From Flabesymbios commensalis (Eukaryota; Annelida; Polychaeta; Terebellida; Flabelligeridae), in NCBI GenBank assembly GCA_964017125.1, contig OZ024909.1:78250717-78314716 (forward strand): DNA of 64,000 nt. Reading direction: 5' to 3'. Position 1 is the first letter of the stretch; each line of letters begins with the position of its first letter. Positions 38,122 to 44,426 of the stretch are shown piece after piece. The notes beneath the pieces were generated by a model, which saw only the letters and a list, made by a program, of their open reading frames with translations, ran no database searches and was not told the DNA's origin. The position numbers and the translations under genes were made by a program.

Positions 38122-38736
38122 GTTCATAAGAAGAGAGCTGACCTAGACTCCAAGCTAAATTTTGGGGTGCACCACATTTGGACCTCCGTTCTCAACCCAG
38201 GGAAGGCTGACAAATATAGATTTCTTCTCGTTTGATTAGTGGGTGCTACATCACATACCTTCATTTATATCAGTTTTGGTATAAACATGTAATTTACGAA
38301 GTTAACTTACATTATACTTATCCAATGGATAATAATTTTTTTTTATGTAGCTCCATATGTCATAGGCCTATCACATATTTACTATCGACCTATTTATGCC
38401 TAAATATCTAAGAAGCAAATGTAGGCCTACCTGCTTTTCAATTTTATGAAGTTTCATCTTGAATGTATCAAACAAGCACAGGTTTTCATCCTGACTTTCA
38501 TTTGCATATTTATCTTGGGCAAGAAAGCCAAATTCTAAGAATTCGTGTTTATTTGTAGATTTTGTATATCGCGTCAGTACACATGTAGGAGTCTTGTAGG
38601 ATGTCATTCCTGCTTGACTGCTCCAGTTTGTATTCATCAGAATTTTTGCCTTCTCTGCATTAAAAGAGTAAGCATAACCACTGTATGTAGTGCCAAAATC
38701 AATGGCTGCCGTCAGAATCTGTGTGGAGTTATCCAT
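15117..38736 (-). CDS. HSPA12-like protein, gene A (five coding exons)
   Basis: Exons in transcript order are 38431-38736, 19415-19542, 19024-19117, 16857-17025 and 15117-16179, all with GT-AG borders, encoding about 587 residues, near the usual HSPA12 length. Family landmarks are present in order: phosphate-1 AIDFGTTYSGYAYSF (residue 11), LTVPAIW, VLEPEAASLYCR, phosphate-2 LLDAGG continuing GTVDITVHKI across the exon 4/5 junction, and the adenosine loop FMVGGFSTSKYL. HSPA12 proteins are cytosolic Hsp70-superfamily ATPases lacking a standard peptide-binding domain; their duties are poorly defined, and the family is expanded in molluscs as putative stress or immune factors. In exon 5 one base is missing between 16139 and 16150 relative to gene B, breaking the frame: either a real pseudogenising lesion or an assembly error. 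Intron 1 is about 18.9 kb and full of repeats. Confidence 0.85.
16468..16794. repeat. (TCAC)n microsatellite in gene A intron 4
   Basis: A long TCAC tract (GTGA on the transcribed strand) begins shortly after the exon 4 donor. It is interrupted by a unique stretch near 16525-16557 and by a run of CCCA units at about 16700-16716. The same repeat with a GTGG interruption sits after exon 4 of gene B. Confidence 0.95.
16857..17025 (-). CDS. Gene A exon 4
   Basis: 169 bp, acceptor TTGCAG and donor GTAAGT. It encodes AGLIKKEESDSLFIVLEPEA through the phosphate-2 start LLDAGG. By count 50 of 57 residues equal the gene B exon, which has the same length and phase. Confidence 0.9.
17077..17830 (-). mobile_element. 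L2/CR1-type LINE fragment in gene A intron 3
   Basis: Minus-strand translation gives reverse transcriptase text in pieces: SCNIDPIPTDILKRHASLL, ALVTLLLKKASLDPNILKNY, PVSNLPFVSKVLERGILKRL, YSTETALLRVSNDLLMSLEK. This is the classic N-terminal half of an L2-clade polymerase. Upstream text TFSQFFSSKIQKIRDELD fits the linker before the polymerase. Several stops and frame changes break it, and it lacks both the endonuclease and the FADD region. It lies in the same orientation as gene A. Confidence 0.8.
18425..18735 (-). mobile_element. Old copy of the two-headed tRNA-derived SINE
   Basis: Diverged minus-strand copy of the SINE at 24681-24991. Recognisable blocks are the 3' part AGGCCACCCTTGTACACATA, the CCTGAGGATGG segment, the box-B-like ATTCGAAATTCGAGCC, and GAAGAAACGTTTGTTTCTT. 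The first tRNA head is badly decayed. It lies in gene A intron 3. Confidence 0.65.
19024..19117 (-). CDS. Gene A exon 3
   Basis: 94 bp between CTACCAG and GTAAGT. It encodes KKLDVDCIRWVLTVPAIW followed by SESAKAFMRKAALQ, the HSPA12 segment before the connect motif. Gene B has an exon of exactly the same length; 27 of 32 residues agree. Confidence 0.9.
19278..19373. mobile_element. Short hAT-like MITE remnant
   Basis: Begins CAGTGGCGGATACAGG and ends with an inverted near match CCTGGAGCCGCCCATG. The same terminal type is seen at 29290-29458. It lies in gene A intron 2 (297 bp in total). Confidence 0.5.
19415..19542 (-). CDS. Gene A exon 2
   Basis: 128 bp, acceptor TTCCACAG and donor GTGAGC. 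It reads GKTETMKIWDKRG, then VIFAMALKYIKDHLMGHFKE, equivalent to the helix before the ITVPAIW strand in HSPA12. Gene B exon 2 is the same length; 39 of 43 residues agree. Confidence 0.9.
19543..21595. other. Gene A intron 1, first part
   Basis: No coding frame was recognised. AAATGGCCGCC/AAATGGCCACC-type motifs occur near 19765 and 19895. A diverged duplicate of GTGGTGCCTAGGTCTAG occurs at about 21169 and 21221. Otherwise plain AT-rich intron. Confidence 0.4.
21596..21680. repeat. 85-bp direct repeat, copy 1
   Basis: GTGTAGGGCTTCTCACCAAT through CCCGTCGGGGCGAC is repeated almost identically at 23914-23998, 2318 bases away. It contains a CCAAT...ATTGG hairpin. AATAAATAAG occurs just upstream of copy 1. 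Two close copies could be ends of an old element or two insertions of a short repeat; no element genes are seen between them. Confidence 0.75.
22440..22800. promoter_or_regulatory. CpG-rich patch with a CTCF-like site
   Basis: This part of gene A intron 1 is clearly richer in CG dinucleotides and in G+C than its surroundings (for example GCTCGCTCGCTTCGGTTCGC at about 22457). CCGCCAGAGGGCAG at 22778-22791 fits the animal CTCF core at all but about one position and is enclosed by CTGACC and GGTCAG arms. A regulatory role is inferred; no transcript evidence is available. Confidence 0.4.
22801..23913. other. Gene A intron 1, unannotated part
   Basis: Contains CAAGATGGCGGC and its complement near 23007 and 23582. 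One 101-codon plus-strand frame (23387-23692) has no recognisable domain and is probably chance. Confidence 0.35.
23914..23998. repeat. 85-bp direct repeat, copy 2
   Basis: Second copy of the 21596-21680 segment in the same orientation, ending CGGGGCGACAGA instead of CGGGGCGACGGA. Confidence 0.75.
23999..24667. other. Intronic spacer
   Basis: A GC-richer patch (24090-24300) is open in several frames on both strands but shows no family motif. No gene is called. Confidence 0.35.
24681..24991 (+). mobile_element. Two-headed tRNA-derived SINE with intact target duplication
   Basis: A 311-bp insert is flanked by the perfect 13-bp direct repeat TTGTTAGTAACAG (24668-24680 and 24992-25004). The first tRNA-like head has A box TAGGGTAGTGGTTAGC and B box GGTTTGGTTCC. 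After a GAAAGAAACAAAATTGTTTC linker a second head follows, with GACCGAGAGGTAGCGTGC and B box GGGCTCGAATTTCGAATCC. The 3' tail is shared with the copies at 18425, 29473 and 31855. The clean flanks indicate a fairly recent insertion. Confidence 0.85.
25110..25400. repeat. Three tandem units of the CCAAYGTTGG family
   Basis: Three related units start at about 25116, 25231 and 25341. Each reads roughly (G/A)CCAATG(T/C)TG..., then GGGCCAGCATT and (A)ACTAACATTGTGT. They match the interior of the CCCAGCAAACA-bounded repeats. A further partial unit is at 25910-25980. Confidence 0.6.
26640..26870. repeat. CCCTCGACCCACAAC minisatellite, left arm of an inverted pair
   Basis: Preceded by a CCAAYGTTGG-family unit ending TTTTGTGTTTACTGGGACA. 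From about 26740 the sequence carries several units of CCCTCGACCCACAAC type. The reverse complement of this block, including ATAACCCCCTCGA, occurs at 28085-28200, so the two blocks could pair as a long stem with an about 1.2-kb loop. Confidence 0.6.
26939..27613. repeat. 339-bp tandem duplication
   Basis: Two adjacent copies start with GGCTAGTAACCAAACATTTA (about 26939 and 27278) and both end ATAAAGAGCCTGTCCGG. Inside are GAGAAGTTC...CACGTTC repeats, a poly-G run of different length in each copy (about 27137 and 27474), and TGACGCGTGGAGAAAAATGA. Differences are few, so the duplication is young. No coding frame. Confidence 0.8.
28085..28322. repeat. Inverted arm of the CCCTCGACC minisatellite plus a short repeat
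   Basis: 28085-28200 holds GTTGTGGGTCGAGGG-type units, inverse to 26740-26865. 28186-28322 is a CCAAYGTTGG-family copy ending TTTTGTGTTTGCTGGGA, the usual right terminus of that family. Confidence 0.55.
28648..28752. repeat. GGGCCTTCTGACTAAC tandem repeat
   Basis: About five imperfect units of GGCCTTCTGACTAAC, partly degenerate (one reads GGCCTTGTGACTAAC). Simple minisatellite in gene A intron 1. Confidence 0.7.
29290..29458. mobile_element. Small hAT-like MITE
   Basis: The ends are inverted: CAGTGGCGGATCCAG at 29290 and CTTGATCCGCCATTG ending at 29458. CAGTGGCGGATCCAG-type ends are well known from hAT MITEs. TATGT is repeated directly on both flanks (29285-29289 and 29459-29463), shorter than the usual 8-bp hAT duplication. 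The interior has a poly-C run and no frame. Confidence 0.6.
29473..30055 (+). mobile_element. SINE copy split by a MITE insertion
   Basis: Diverged plus-strand copy of the two-headed SINE. Its 3' tail is interrupted after CCAGTTTAGCCTATAT (29709) and resumes at 30019 with TATATGTGAACAAATGTGGC. The interrupting 309 bases are a separate element flanked by TATAT on both sides. Confidence 0.75.
29710..30018. mobile_element. 309-bp MITE nested in a SINE
   Basis: Inverted ends TCTTCCTTTACC (29711) and GGTAAAGGAAGA (ends 30018), with TATAT on both sides as target duplication. The left end contains a tandem double of CTTCCTTTACCAATTTCGCA followed by TTTATGCG, with a CGCATTTATGCG palindrome in each. 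Short ends and an AT target fit a Tc1/mariner-type or related MITE. Confidence 0.75.
30056..31854. other. Gene A intron 1, no gene seen
   Basis: AT-rich intron with no recognisable frame. An AAGATGGCCTCC motif is near 31301 and AAAATGGCTGCCATT near 31633. Confidence 0.4.
31855..32161 (-). mobile_element. Two-headed tRNA-derived SINE, minus copy
   Basis: Nearly complete reverse-complement copy of the 24681-24991 element. The 3' end is AGGCCACCTTTGTGCACATA at about 31870, the second-head B box about 31967, the first-head B box ACCGGGAACCGAACCCCGAA at about 32092 and the 5' end CCTAGGGCCCCCGCC at about 32146. No clear flanking duplication was found by eye. Confidence 0.8.
32162..35929. other. 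Gene A intron 1, mostly unannotated
   Basis: No gene recognised. A degraded unit with CAACGCTGGGCCGATGCC lies near 34360, a poly-G run at about 34668, and a small CCCCTATAGTGGG hairpin at about 35114. Open frames of 60-90 codons show no motifs. Confidence 0.4.
35930..37521 (-). mobile_element. Jockey/CR1-like LINE fragment with internal duplication
   Basis: Minus-strand pieces read FFSKIFERVMYVRLFSFIKY, YELGFRQGFGTYTALVFLID, DTVNHTI, CGLPQGSILGPLLFLMYIND, ADDTNRFATSKNIENIISLM, TWLNANK, then VNTNDIVLDIQPVF and YPYILHCLEVWGGTIERDL, i.e. polymerase and its C-terminal region. The stretch covering SKAFDTVNH to LFL(I/M)YIND occurs twice in a row (about 36490-36780 and 36893-37170, offset about 400). 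Many stops and shifts show that it is dead. The 5' half, including the endonuclease, is absent. It lies in gene A intron 1 in the sense orientation. Confidence 0.8.
37925..38120. repeat. ACTCTCA repeats followed by (AATC)n
   Basis: About a dozen imperfect CAACTCTCAA-type units (37925-38035) run into a pure (CAAT)n tract (38036-38120). An open frame across it is repeat-driven and not a gene. Confidence 0.9.
38431..38736 (-). CDS. Gene A exon 1 (first coding exon)
   Basis: 306 bp, 102 codons, starting ATGGATAACTCC and ending in phase 0 at donor GTAGGC. It holds the phosphate-1 loop AIDFGTTYSGYAYSF and ends FDTFKMKLHKIEKQ, aligning with the HSPA12 N-terminus (FKMKLH is diagnostic). A good acceptor (TTTTCGTTTCAG) sits 26 bases before the ATG at 38763, so a noncoding first exon further upstream is likely and the promoter is not at the ATG. 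Confidence 0.9.
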
Positions 38737-39080
38737 GTTGCGTTGTTAAATGGTCAACTTATCTGAAACGAAAATTCACAAAGGTTGAGTGGCGAGGACT
38801 TTTATCATATAGGCCTATATGTCCACATGAAATAAGGTTTCATCTATAAATCCGTATTTCAGACAGGGATTTTAAAGGGTATGACAACGTTGATCAAATA
38901 AAAAAATATCAGCATGGTGATATCGTACACGAGAAATTGTTGAACTCTTGTGACGCAATTAAAAAAAGCAAACACCAGATGTGAGGCCATTGTTGCCATA
39001 ATGCTTGTCTGTGCCGCTGGTCCGTATTTATTACAACATTGGGAGTAGTGGGCCTATGCAGTGTGCAAGTATAGAAGAGT

Positions 39081-39270
39081 ACAGTAGACTCTCACCTTCC
39101 GGTCAGATCACCAATGCGGTCAGATCGTCATTACGAACGATTTTTTTGTCCCTAATTCGTTCTCAGTCAAAGCCATATCAAAGGCGATCACCAATGCGGT
39201 AAGACCGCCATTCCGGACTACGGTCAATTTTTTGTGGCAAAATGGCAAGTTCACTCTGGTCATTGCGGTC
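39081..39270. repeat. Diverged repeat with a pogo/Tigger-like end
   Basis: ACAGTAGACTCTCACCTTCC at about 39079 resembles one terminus of pogo/Tigger MITEs. ATCACCAATGCGGTCAGA and GATCACCAATGCGGTAAGA follow, and a related CGATCACTAATGCGGTCGGA is at about 40363. No matching right terminus was found, so this is only a remnant. Confidence 0.35.
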
Positions 39271-39700
39271 AAATGAGTATTTTCAATATATCGTGATGAC
39301 CATTTTTTTATTTTGAGAGGGGGTTTTTATAATGAAAAACTGTCTAATCTTTGTACAATGCGTACTTTACAAACATGGAAAATAACTTTATTATCATGTG
39401 TTGACGATAACATCAAATCACACATTGCTATATATATATATATATATATAAAATTAAATGTTCTACTTTAAAATATATAATTGATCCGTTAGTTATATAA
39501 AAATTTAAGGGTTAATTGTTTGTTGATAAAACGTCCCGCTACTTCTGGCCATACACTGTCTGCATGCTGCAGTAACTATTTTATTTAATGCGTTAATTAG
39601 CTGGTATCGTCAATAAGCATAATTAAACATGTTAAATAATTAAAAAATTAAACATGTTAAATAATGTAATCATGACAAGGTCCTAATACCCGACAAATAA

Positions 39701-39787
39701 TGCTATAGTTATTATTTTTAAAATTATATGTTATTTTAAGAAATTGCTATAGTTATTATTTTTAAAATTATATGTTATTTTAAGAAA
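39701..39787. repeat. 44-bp tandem duplication
   Basis: TGCTATAGTTATTATTTTTA and the next 24 bases are repeated once, head to tail (39701 and 39745). Recent slippage or duplication. Confidence 0.85.
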
Positions 39788-40097
39788 GTGTATAGCAGAT
39801 TATTTCTTCATATAAAGCGTCTCGCTACAGCAAACAGTGTTTATGCAGTGCTGAAGTAATAATGGACCGTCATCGCTGACGGTTGGCCAACATTAATCCA
39901 GCGTTGGTTCAACCGCCCGTGATAATAAAGGTTGTCCTAAATAATAATTGAAGATGTGGGGATTTCGTAATTATACAACTCAAAACTTTGCCTTTGAGAT
40001 AGTGTCTAAGAGATTTTACAATTCACCTAATCAAATTTTTAAGTAATTATCATTACATATGCTTAGTTTAAATACACAATCATAATAGACGTGCATA

Positions 40098-40296
40098 CTG
40101 TAGATCTGGTAATACTCGCGAGGTTTTAATTTTCGCGAGGTGGACAAATTCGCGAATTCAAGAATCTCGCGAAAATTATTATTATATTAGCGTTATTCAA
40201 GAAAAATGAAAATTCGCGAATTATAAACTTAGTGAAAAGTCCTAAAATCGGAAAATTCGCGAAAATTTAAACACGCGAAAATTACTAGATCTACAG
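40098..40296. mobile_element. TA-flanked MITE rich in TTCGCGAA
   Basis: Termini CTGTAGATCTGGTAAT and ATTACTAGATCTACAG are inverted and flanked by TA on both sides (Tc1/mariner-type target). The 199-bp interior contains multiple TCGCGA motifs in both orientations, giving an almost fully self-complementary molecule. No coding capacity. Confidence 0.8.
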
Positions 40297-40412
40297 TAGG
40301 CCTATATACATGTATACTTGATTTGTTATAAAATAGCAGTACGCCACGCAATATTTATTGCCCGATCACTAATGCGGTCGGACCGTCATTACGGTCAAAA
40401 AATTCTGGCCCG

Positions 40413-40650
40413 TAGGGGAGACCGGGGCACCATGGACACCTATTTTTCATTTTGGATTAGCTTCAAATATATTTGTAGCACATTAAAGTATTATCGCCCA
40501 ATAAGTAACGCTGGACTATCCTAATGTTTGACTGGAATACAATGCCTCCATTCATGTTGGATGTTACTTAAAAATCAATTTTAAAAAAATCCGGCAAATG
40601 GGGGTGAGGTACAATGAACATGTCTACAGGCATGTTGGAGGGATCTCCTG
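40413..40650. repeat. TAGGGGAGACCGGGG element end, cut by the gap
   Basis: TAGGGGAGACCGGGGCACC at 40413 is a typical left end of a dispersed invertebrate repeat; a second such end (TAGGGGAGACTGGGG) is at 44511. The remainder runs into the assembly gap. Confidence 0.4.
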
Positions 40651-40850
40651 NNNNNNNNNNNNNNNNNNNNNNNNNNNNNNNNNNNNNNNNNNNNNNNNNN
40701 NNNNNNNNNNNNNNNNNNNNNNNNNNNNNNNNNNNNNNNNNNNNNNNNNNNNNNNNNNNNNNNNNNNNNNNNNNNNNNNNNNNNNNNNNNNNNNNNNNNN
40801 NNNNNNNNNNNNNNNNNNNNNNNNNNNNNNNNNNNNNNNNNNNNNNNNNN
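40651..40850. other. Assembly gap, 200 N
   Basis: Exactly 200 undetermined bases. A round number suggests a placeholder. The gap is in the interval where the missing first exon of gene B would be expected. Confidence 0.99.
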
Positions 40851-41927
40851 GAGAGAAGCCTAAAAGCAACCTGAAGACAAACAAAGGGCTGACAAACAAA
40901 CACAAAATATGCAGAGCTTTGAACATAATTGAGATAGATCAATGAGTTTGATGCTTGCCATACAGTTTTCAAACATAAATAGGACACCAGAGATGGGAAT
41001 ATCCTATGATTAAGAGAAGTTGACATTAGCTAGAGAGACATGTAGGCTAAGCGCTGGTGAGGGACTATTGGTATTATTTGGGTCTGACAATTATGCACAG
41101 TAGCCAATGAACATGCATTAGATATATTTAATTTATTTTATTGTTAAAGCTGCATAACTGTTTTGTTTATTTCGATAGAAAAAAACTAAAATGTACAAAA
41201 CAATCATTCATATATTTCTAAAGGCCTTATAAATGCACTTAAGCTCAGTAAATGTCGCGGAATTAGTTCACAATGCGATACACTATCAAGTATCATGAAG
41301 TAAATAAAATAAAATCTGATATCGTCTTATAGCATTTTGACTATATTTTGTAAAGCCCTGACATACCAATAAAAAACTGAAATGTTTTCAAGAAAAAAAT
41401 GAAAATCAAAAGAGGGAAAAAGATGATTTACGTCACGTACTGGCCCTAATTCCTGACTACAATTTTCCATGCTCAAGGGAGAGCATCTTAGTGCCGGGCC
41501 AAAGGCTCAGATCCTGGCCCACACTTAAAAGCATCATACAAAGAGTCCTATTTTTCAAGTGAGTGAAATTATCCGCCAAAGTAAGAACTCATAGATATGC
41601 ATAAATTACATGACAAAATAAACTCTGTGAAACGTATCTATCATCACTTCAAAAATAAGAATAAGTTTAAGCGTGTTCCATTATTTTTTAATGGTGATCG
41701 TTATCTGGCACATGATACTTTAAATGTCCTGATTATACAGATAGTGTGTGTTACTCTGCTATGACCAGGTTTGTTTTGGTGGAGCAGCATTGTTGGCAAA
41801 TTATTAAACTTAAATCCCTAATTACTCAGCAATCGGATGAATAAAATCAAAAAATTAAAACATCATTCTTTATTGATTATTATTTTGAATAAAATGAGGA
41901 AAACAGTTATACAGCTTTTTAATAATA

Positions 41928-42257
<330 letters not shown>

Positions 42258-42260
42258 TTT

Positions 42261-42407
42261 CATATTATAGTCACAAAAACCATCGATCTATATCCATTTT
42301 AGCAAAAGCTATGCATGTACACATGTCTGTCAGGTCACGACAATAAAGGGGCCACTTTGTTTGTGGCCACCAGCACGGCTTTAAACATCTTGATCGTCTC
42401 TAAAATT
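42261..42407 (+). repeat. 145-bp direct repeat, copy 1
   Basis: The segment CATATTATAGTCACAAAAAC to GATCGTCTCTAAAATT recurs at 43839-43985, offset 1578. Differences are scattered. A short plus frame (SHKNHRSIS, AKAMHVHMS, RSRQ, stop) is kept in both. Confidence 0.8.
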
Positions 42408-42816
42408 ATGTCGGATAGCCCTCCTGAAAACAAATAGACAACAAAATCATAGATTAATCCTAATTCCGGCAACGATTATACAATTGTTTTGCACGGCCAT
42501 GTCTTTGTGATGGCAAGTCTCACAAACACGTTTTTGTTGTATTGTTTTATCGCAAAATTAATTTCGTCCACAATGTTGAAAGGAGTCTTCAAAATCGTCA
42601 AAGACAATGACTGCTAATTAAATGCACTAAATGGCGCATTTTAGTACTCTGATGACATCGCAAGTCTCTGACAGTGACCTCCATTTTTAAATGTAATAGT
42701 TCCAATACGATCACAATTTTACCCCTGCTGCAAAATGGCCTAGTTTTCATAGGCACTTGAAATATTCGTCTCAATTTCTTGGCATCCGAGTTTTTTGGTG
42801 GGCAGCGCGAGTGTCG

Positions 42817-42842
42817 TGTTTACACAGCTGGCTGTGTAAACA
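42817..42842. promoter_or_regulatory. 26-bp palindrome with forkhead-like TGTTTAC
   Basis: TGTTTACACAGC and its exact reverse complement GCTGTGTAAACA are separated by TG. TGTTTAC is the core recognised by forkhead factors. The palindrome is followed by AAAATGGCGG and lies between the two divergent HSPA12 genes, about 1.5 kb before gene B exon 2. A promoter role is inferred only. Confidence 0.35.
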
Positions 42843-43143
42843 AAATGGCGGTCAGTGTGACTGGGCCTCGCCCAGTAAATGAGTTAGGCGGCCCAGTCAT
42901 ACTTGGTAGCATTTTAGCTGGAATCAACATAGATTTCAAAAGTTTAAGAAGTGAAATGAAATGAAATATTTCAGTGTTTCATGGCGGTGGAGCTCGTTGC
43001 TAGGGATCATCATAAAAAATAGGGGCATTGTGAACAACACTTAACAATCACAGTCGAGTGGCAGCTCACAAACACAAAGAACTGACATTAAAGGTCCTAA
43101 TTGCTCAGAGAATTTGGGAATAAGCCTTTTCTACAAATAGATG

Positions 43144-43432
43144 GCCGGCCCCGATGGCTCATTCGTATCGGCTGGGGCTTGTAACCTGGGGATACCAGGT
43201 TCGAATCCCGGTTGCGGCGGATATTTGTCATCGTGGTTGTGCATATACAGTGCTCTGAACTGTTCAAAGGTATGGAGTGTGCAGTACTGCCTATGATACA
43301 GTGCACTATAAAGAACCCTTGAAGTCATTGGAAATAAGAGTAGGGCATAGTCCCGGCTTTGGGCTTCCTTCTGTCGCGATATTGTCATAATTGTGCAGAA
43401 AGCGAGGTAAAGCAATATTCATATATATATTC
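43144..43432 (+). mobile_element. tRNA-derived SINE of a second family
   Basis: The head GGCCCCGATGGCTCATTCGT has an A-box-like TGGCTCATTCG and a clear B box GGTTCGAATCC at about 43200. A 200-bp body follows with TGATACAGTGCACTATAAAG and GGCTTTGGGCTTCCTTCTG, then a tail AGCGAGGTAAAGCAATATTC ending in (AT)n. It has no similarity to the two-headed SINE body. Confidence 0.75.
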
Positions 43433-43471
43433 TACAAATAGATAAATAACTTTCTGTAACAAAAACTAAAA

Positions 43472-43759
43472 CTATGTCCAACAATGGCTATCTTTATGAA
43501 GAAAACCCCAACATGATAGGAGATGTGGCAATTGTACAAAACAAAAGTTATTATACCTTAAACCTTCAAAAAACGATTCAAATGTAGTTTCTGTAGATTT
43601 TTCAAGTTGTTCCAGTAGGGTCTGCATTTTGTATTCAACAGCTACAACATGTACAATGCTCTTTTCAAAAGAGAGAAGAGGTGCAACAACTTGTTCAAAA
43701 CAATCTTTAAAAAATATAGAGATATTATATGTGCCTTTTCTGACACGGTCACGTGGCAT
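43472..43759 (-). other. Possible minus-strand exon of unknown protein
   Basis: A 95-codon minus frame contains FFKDCFEQVVAPLLSFEKSI and VEYKMQTLLEQLEKSTETTF, with a heptad-like Leu/Glu pattern and normal amino-acid use. A plausible donor (AAG/GTATAA) follows FEGLR at about 43556. No start or partner exon was found, and I do not recognise the family. It may be a real exon upstream of gene A or a chance frame. Confidence 0.3.
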
Positions 43760-43838
43760 CCAATTATGTTTCCTAATGCCATGTCCTTAACCCTTTACTT
43801 TATAATGACGCCACAATGTCTGGTATATCTAAAAAAAT

Positions 43839-43985
43839 CATATTTTAGTCACAAAAACCATCGATCTATATCCATTTCAGCCAAAGCTATGCATGTACAC
43901 ATGTCTGACAGGTCACGACAATGAAGGGGCCACTTTGCTTGTGGCTACCAGCACGGTTTTAAACATCCTGATCGTCTCTAAAGTT
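43839..43985 (+). repeat. 145-bp direct repeat, copy 2
   Basis: Second copy of 42261-42407. It lies between the SINE at 43144 and gene B exon 2. Confidence 0.8.
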
Positions 43986-44298
43986 GTTTTAGATGAGACC
44001 TGAACACGTCGGGTTACGTTTCTGAAACCCCTATGGTGGACACTAATTATCAGGTAAATTAGCAATATATCTTACTTCCATAAAAATTATAGATATATTT
44101 TATCCCACTGCGTCATGACCCCATATTGCCCAGTTTGTTTGTTTGATGGCCACCACCTTGGTTTCTAGAATATATAGTGTGCAAAATGTTTTCAATATAT
44201 TGGAACCAGGTGATGCATAGGCCTATATGGAAATCGTATGGCAGACTCTTAAATCATGACTACAGAAATAACCTAATACCACATAATTTGATCCACAG

Positions 44299-44426
44299 GG
44301 GAAACATCAAACAATGAAGATATGGGACAAAAGAGGAACTGTTCCTGCAGAAGCGACAGTGATTTTTGCAATGGCGTTGAAATACATCAAAGACCATCTG
44401 ATGGGTCACTTTAAGGAAAGTGGGAA
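44299..44426 (+). CDS. Gene B exon 2
   Basis: 128 bp, acceptor TCCACAG, donor GTGAGC. Encodes GKHQTMKIWDKRG and VIFAMALKYIKDHLMGHFKE. Differs from gene A exon 2 at four residues. Confidence 0.9.

Noticed and set aside
37772-38146. 124-codon plus frame ending in SINQ repeats
   Set aside because: Driven by ACTCTCA and (CAAT)n simple repeats; no unique domain.
40568-41026. Frames of 86-152 codons across the gap
   Set aside because: They are open only because undetermined bases cannot encode stops.
43146-43220. A tRNA gene with GGTTCGAATCC
   Set aside because: No proper acceptor stem could be drawn by eye and the sequence continues into a SINE body with an (AT)n tail.
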